DNA from: Pedobacter sp. | GTDB lineage: Bacteria; Bacteroidota; Bacteroidia; Sphingobacteriales; Sphingobacteriaceae | Reading direction: 5' to 3' | Length of the DNA: 7,274 bases | Assembly (NCBI GenBank): GCA_004295885.1 | Contig: SEDG01000123.1 | Location: 1 to 7,274 of the forward strand | Part shown: positions 6,387-7,274 of the stretch, one piece after another | How positions within the stretch are numbered: position 1 is the first letter of the stretch | How the letters are laid out: each line of letters begins with the position of its first letter | Notes under the pieces: model-generated | What the model saw: the letters and a program-made list of their open reading frames with translations, nothing else | Databases searched by the model: none | What the model was told of the DNA's origin: nothing | Made by a program: the position numbers and the translations under genes

Positions 6387-6578
6387 TGCCCCGCTATTCG
6401 TTTTACTTCGGGGCCGGGCCCTACGTGCTCACTGCTATCGGGTTTAAAATGCAAGGCCTTTTTAGCTATGAGGGGTTTCTAGTGCACAAGCCTAATTATA
6501 TAGCCCCGACAGAAACGAAAATCTCCCGATCCGATAGCTATCGGATCTTCATCGGGAATTGAAGTGGGTGGCGGGACA
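6387..6578. repeat. GC-rich, highly foldable intergenic element (mobile repeat or structured RNA)
   Basis: This element is much richer in G+C than its surroundings. Its ends can pair: 6387-6398 with 6567-6578 (TGCCCCGC against GCGGGACA, one mismatch, continued by an A-T and three G-U pairs). Inside, TCGGGGC (6408-6414) pairs exactly with GCCCCGA (6503-6509), AGGC (6454-6457) with GCCT (6490-6493), and TCCCGAT (6524-6530) with ATCGGGA (6551-6557) enclosing a self-paired CCGATAG/CTATCGG (6531-6544). Together this gives a three-way-junction-like fold. Similar strings (CCCCGACAGAAACG and GAAGTGGGTGGCGGG) feel familiar from Pedobacter-like intergenic regions, which I cannot verify here. An open frame across it (6380-6562) has no recognisable protein features. 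Confidence 0.55.
6528..6547. repeat. Perfect 20-bp palindrome inside the GC-rich element
   Basis: GATCCGATAG is followed directly by its reverse complement CTATCGGATC, with 10 bp per arm and no spacer. It is the tip of the right-hand hairpin of the foldable element and can pair alternatively with the flanking CCCGAT and ATCGGG words. Confidence 0.8.
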
Positions 6579-6637
6579 ACACTTTAATATTAGTACCAAT
6601 TTGCGCTCCCTATCTTAGTTTTGTTATAGTTAATTTA

Positions 6638-6730
6638 ACACAGAGAGCATTGAGATTTACATAGAGAAAATTGAAAGCTAGAACTAATTTATCTCTATGT
6701 TTCTCTGTGCCTTTCTTTGTGCGCTCTGCG
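6638..6730. repeat. Interspersed CACAGAGA/CRCAAAG repeat block with nested inverted repeats
   Basis: CACAGAGA (6639-6646) pairs with TCTCTGTG (6702-6709), and nested inside ACATAGAGA (6659-6667) pairs with TCTCTATGT (6692-6700), so the block can form an imperfect hairpin. Its right part (CTTTCTTTGTGCGCTCTGCG, 6711-6730) is, in reverse complement, the same kind of CRCAAAG string as the repeats near 5049 and 5138. The rest of the 6281-6874 gap holds the GC-rich element at 6387-6578, the two ECF-type promoters and a T-rich stretch at 6733-6780; I see no gene there. Confidence 0.6.
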
Positions 6731-6786
6731 TTTATCTTCGCTTTGGTCTTTCATCTTTATTCTTTTATTTTTTTTTCATACAAGGG

Positions 6787-6816
6787 TGTAACCTAATTTT
6801 TTTTCTTGTTGTCATA
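6787..6816 (+). promoter_or_regulatory. ECF-type promoter before the small membrane protein gene, matching the sigma gene's own promoter
   Basis: TGTAACCT (6787-6794), N15, TGTCATA (6810-6816). The -35 octamer and spacer length are identical to those upstream of the ECF sigma gene, and the -10 box agrees at 5 of 7 positions. The spacer is T-rich. The expected transcript start near 6822 leaves a leader of about 50 bases before ATG 6875. It suggests that the same sigma factor drives both promoters. Confidence 0.6.
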
Positions 6817-6874
6817 GTATTCAGAACACGGTTCATAAACGAAAAAGAAATATTTAACATTAAAAAATAAAATC

Positions 6875-7111
6875 ATGGAAGGAATATTACAACCATTTTT
6901 GAGCTTAAAATTTGGCCTATTATTGGTTGGCTTGGGCATTGGCCTTTTAGTTGCCTTATTTACTGTAAGAGGTGTATTTAGCGGCAACATGACAGATGCT
7001 GAAGAAGGACAATCTGTTGCGGTTTACTTTGGTTGCCTTGGCATATTCGGCGGATTAGGTTTAATCGTATCTTATATCATCGAAAAAGCTTGGTTAGATA
7101 AGCAGAATTAG
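6875..7111 (+). CDS. Small two-helix membrane protein, candidate ECF sigma target
   Basis: The 78-residue protein has two hydrophobic segments, about 11-33 (LKFGLLLVGLGIGLLVALFTVRG) and 48-69 (VAVYFGCLGIFGGLGLIVSYII), separated by a polar loop with an acidic centre (NMTDAEEGQS), and ends in a charged tail EKAWLDKQN. The LKFGLLLVGLGIGLL and GGLGLIVSYIIEK patterns recall the C-terminal half of DUF6249-type membrane proteins that often accompany ECF sigma genes in Bacteroidota, but the likeness is from memory and weak. The ATG is preceded by an AT-rich leader without a Shine-Dalgarno sequence, as usual in this phylum. It carries an ECF-like promoter equal in spacing to that of the divergent sigma operon. 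Its stop codon lies within an 11-bp inverted repeat surrounding a terminator. Being a real gene is likely; its role is unknown. Confidence 0.75.
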   Translation: MEGILQPFLSLKFGLLLVGLGIGLLVALFTVRGVFSGNMTDAEEGQSVAVYFGCLGIFGGLGLIVSYIIEKAWLDKQN

Positions 7112-7210
7112 TCCGAAAGTTGGAAAGACAAAAAAGTCTGGGAGCTATTAGTTCCAGACTTTTTTGATTCTATATCTTCGGACTTTCGGACTAAAAAGCT
7201 TTCGGACTTT
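7109..7210. repeat. Nested inverted repeat and TTCGGACT tandem units
   Basis: TAGTCCGAAAG (7109-7119) and its exact reverse complement CTTTCGGACTA (7183-7193) flank the terminator. TTCGGACT occurs at 7177-7184, 7185-7192 and 7201-7208, so the copies sit on an 8-base register with one unit replaced by a different 8-mer (CTAAAAAG). The left arm includes the stop codon of the 78-residue protein gene. The pattern looks like an interspersed 'AGTCCGAAAG' repeat that has expanded at this site. Confidence 0.6.
7130..7165. terminator. Bidirectional intrinsic terminator
   Basis: AAAAAAGTCTGG (7130-7141) pairs perfectly with CCAGACTTTTTT (7154-7165), extended by a G-U and an A-T pair around an 8-base loop. 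The T run on both strands suits termination of the plus-strand small gene and of a possible convergent gene entering from the right edge. Confidence 0.85.
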
Positions 7211-7274
7211 ACAAAGGTTTCGGCAAAATCGCAACCGTCAACCTGCTCACGCAATTCATTTTTCCTTTGTCGTT
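7209..7274 (-). CDS. Possible 3' end of a convergent gene (partial, product unknown)
   Basis: On the minus strand the frame entering from the right edge reads NDKGKMNCVSRLTVAILPKPL and stops at TAA (7211-7209), just before the TTCGGACT repeats and the bidirectional terminator. This is where a convergent gene would be expected to end. Only 21 residues are visible and I do not recognise them. A second open minus frame runs through the repeats to 7110 but includes repeat-derived sequence and is less likely to be coding. The rightmost bases could also be non-coding. Confidence 0.35.
   Translation of the reverse strand, partial: NDKGKMNCVSRLTVAILPKPL

Noticed and set aside
6380..6562. Open frame of about 60 codons across the GC-rich element
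   Set aside because: The sequence is better explained by paired arms of a structured repeat. The predicted peptide has no signal, domain or family likeness, and such frames are common by chance in these elements.
6793..6990. Minus-strand 65-codon frame opposite the small membrane gene
   Set aside because: It is antisense to the two-helix protein and to its promoter, with a low-complexity tail (KKKN) from the T-rich spacer.

Overview
The window looks like chromosomal DNA of a Bacteroidota species, most likely Sphingobacteriaceae (Pedobacter-like). The reasons are AT-rich DNA, starts without Shine-Dalgarno sequences, good matches to the Bacteroidota -7 element TAnnTTTG, a DUF2911 lipoprotein-like/secreted protein, a TetR-TolC pair, and intergenic repeats of the 'ACCRCAAAG' and 'CATTGCGAGG' kinds that I know from this phylum. 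The genus is an inference from gene style, not from a marker gene.

Left part (1-1384, minus strand): a TetR-family repressor followed, with a 4-base ATGA overlap, by the first 238 codons of a TolC-family outer membrane efflux protein that runs off the left edge. A perfect 26-bp palindrome lies between a TAnnTTTG promoter element and the repressor ATG, so this reads as a self-repressed efflux operon. The rest of the pump is probably beyond the edge.

Middle (1385-5121, plus strand): a short interspersed repeat, then a large secreted enzyme fusing a CelD-type Ig domain, a GH9 glycoside hydrolase and a C-terminal NodB/CE4-like polysaccharide deacetylase. Next come a small two-helix membrane protein with its own promoter and a secreted DUF2911 protein that ends in a strong intrinsic terminator.

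Right part (5122-7274): a minus-strand ECF sigma factor and a membrane-spanning putative anti-sigma factor, again with an ATGA overlap. Upstream of the sigma gene is TGTAACCT-N15-CGTCTTA, a classical ECF-type promoter. The same octamer with the same spacing (TGTAACCT-N15-TGTCATA) stands on the plus strand in front of a small two-helix membrane protein at 6875-7111. This makes that gene a candidate target of the sigma factor. Between the two promoters lies a GC-rich element of about 190 bases with nested, self-complementary segments (6387-6578). It resembles a mobile or structured-RNA repeat and is the least explained object in the window. The right edge has a terminator nested in repeated TTCGGACT units and possibly the last codons of a convergent gene.

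The likely functional modules are a TetR-controlled efflux operon, a lone polysaccharide-degrading enzyme (no SusC/D pair visible), and an ECF sigma/anti-sigma switch with a probable small membrane-protein target.
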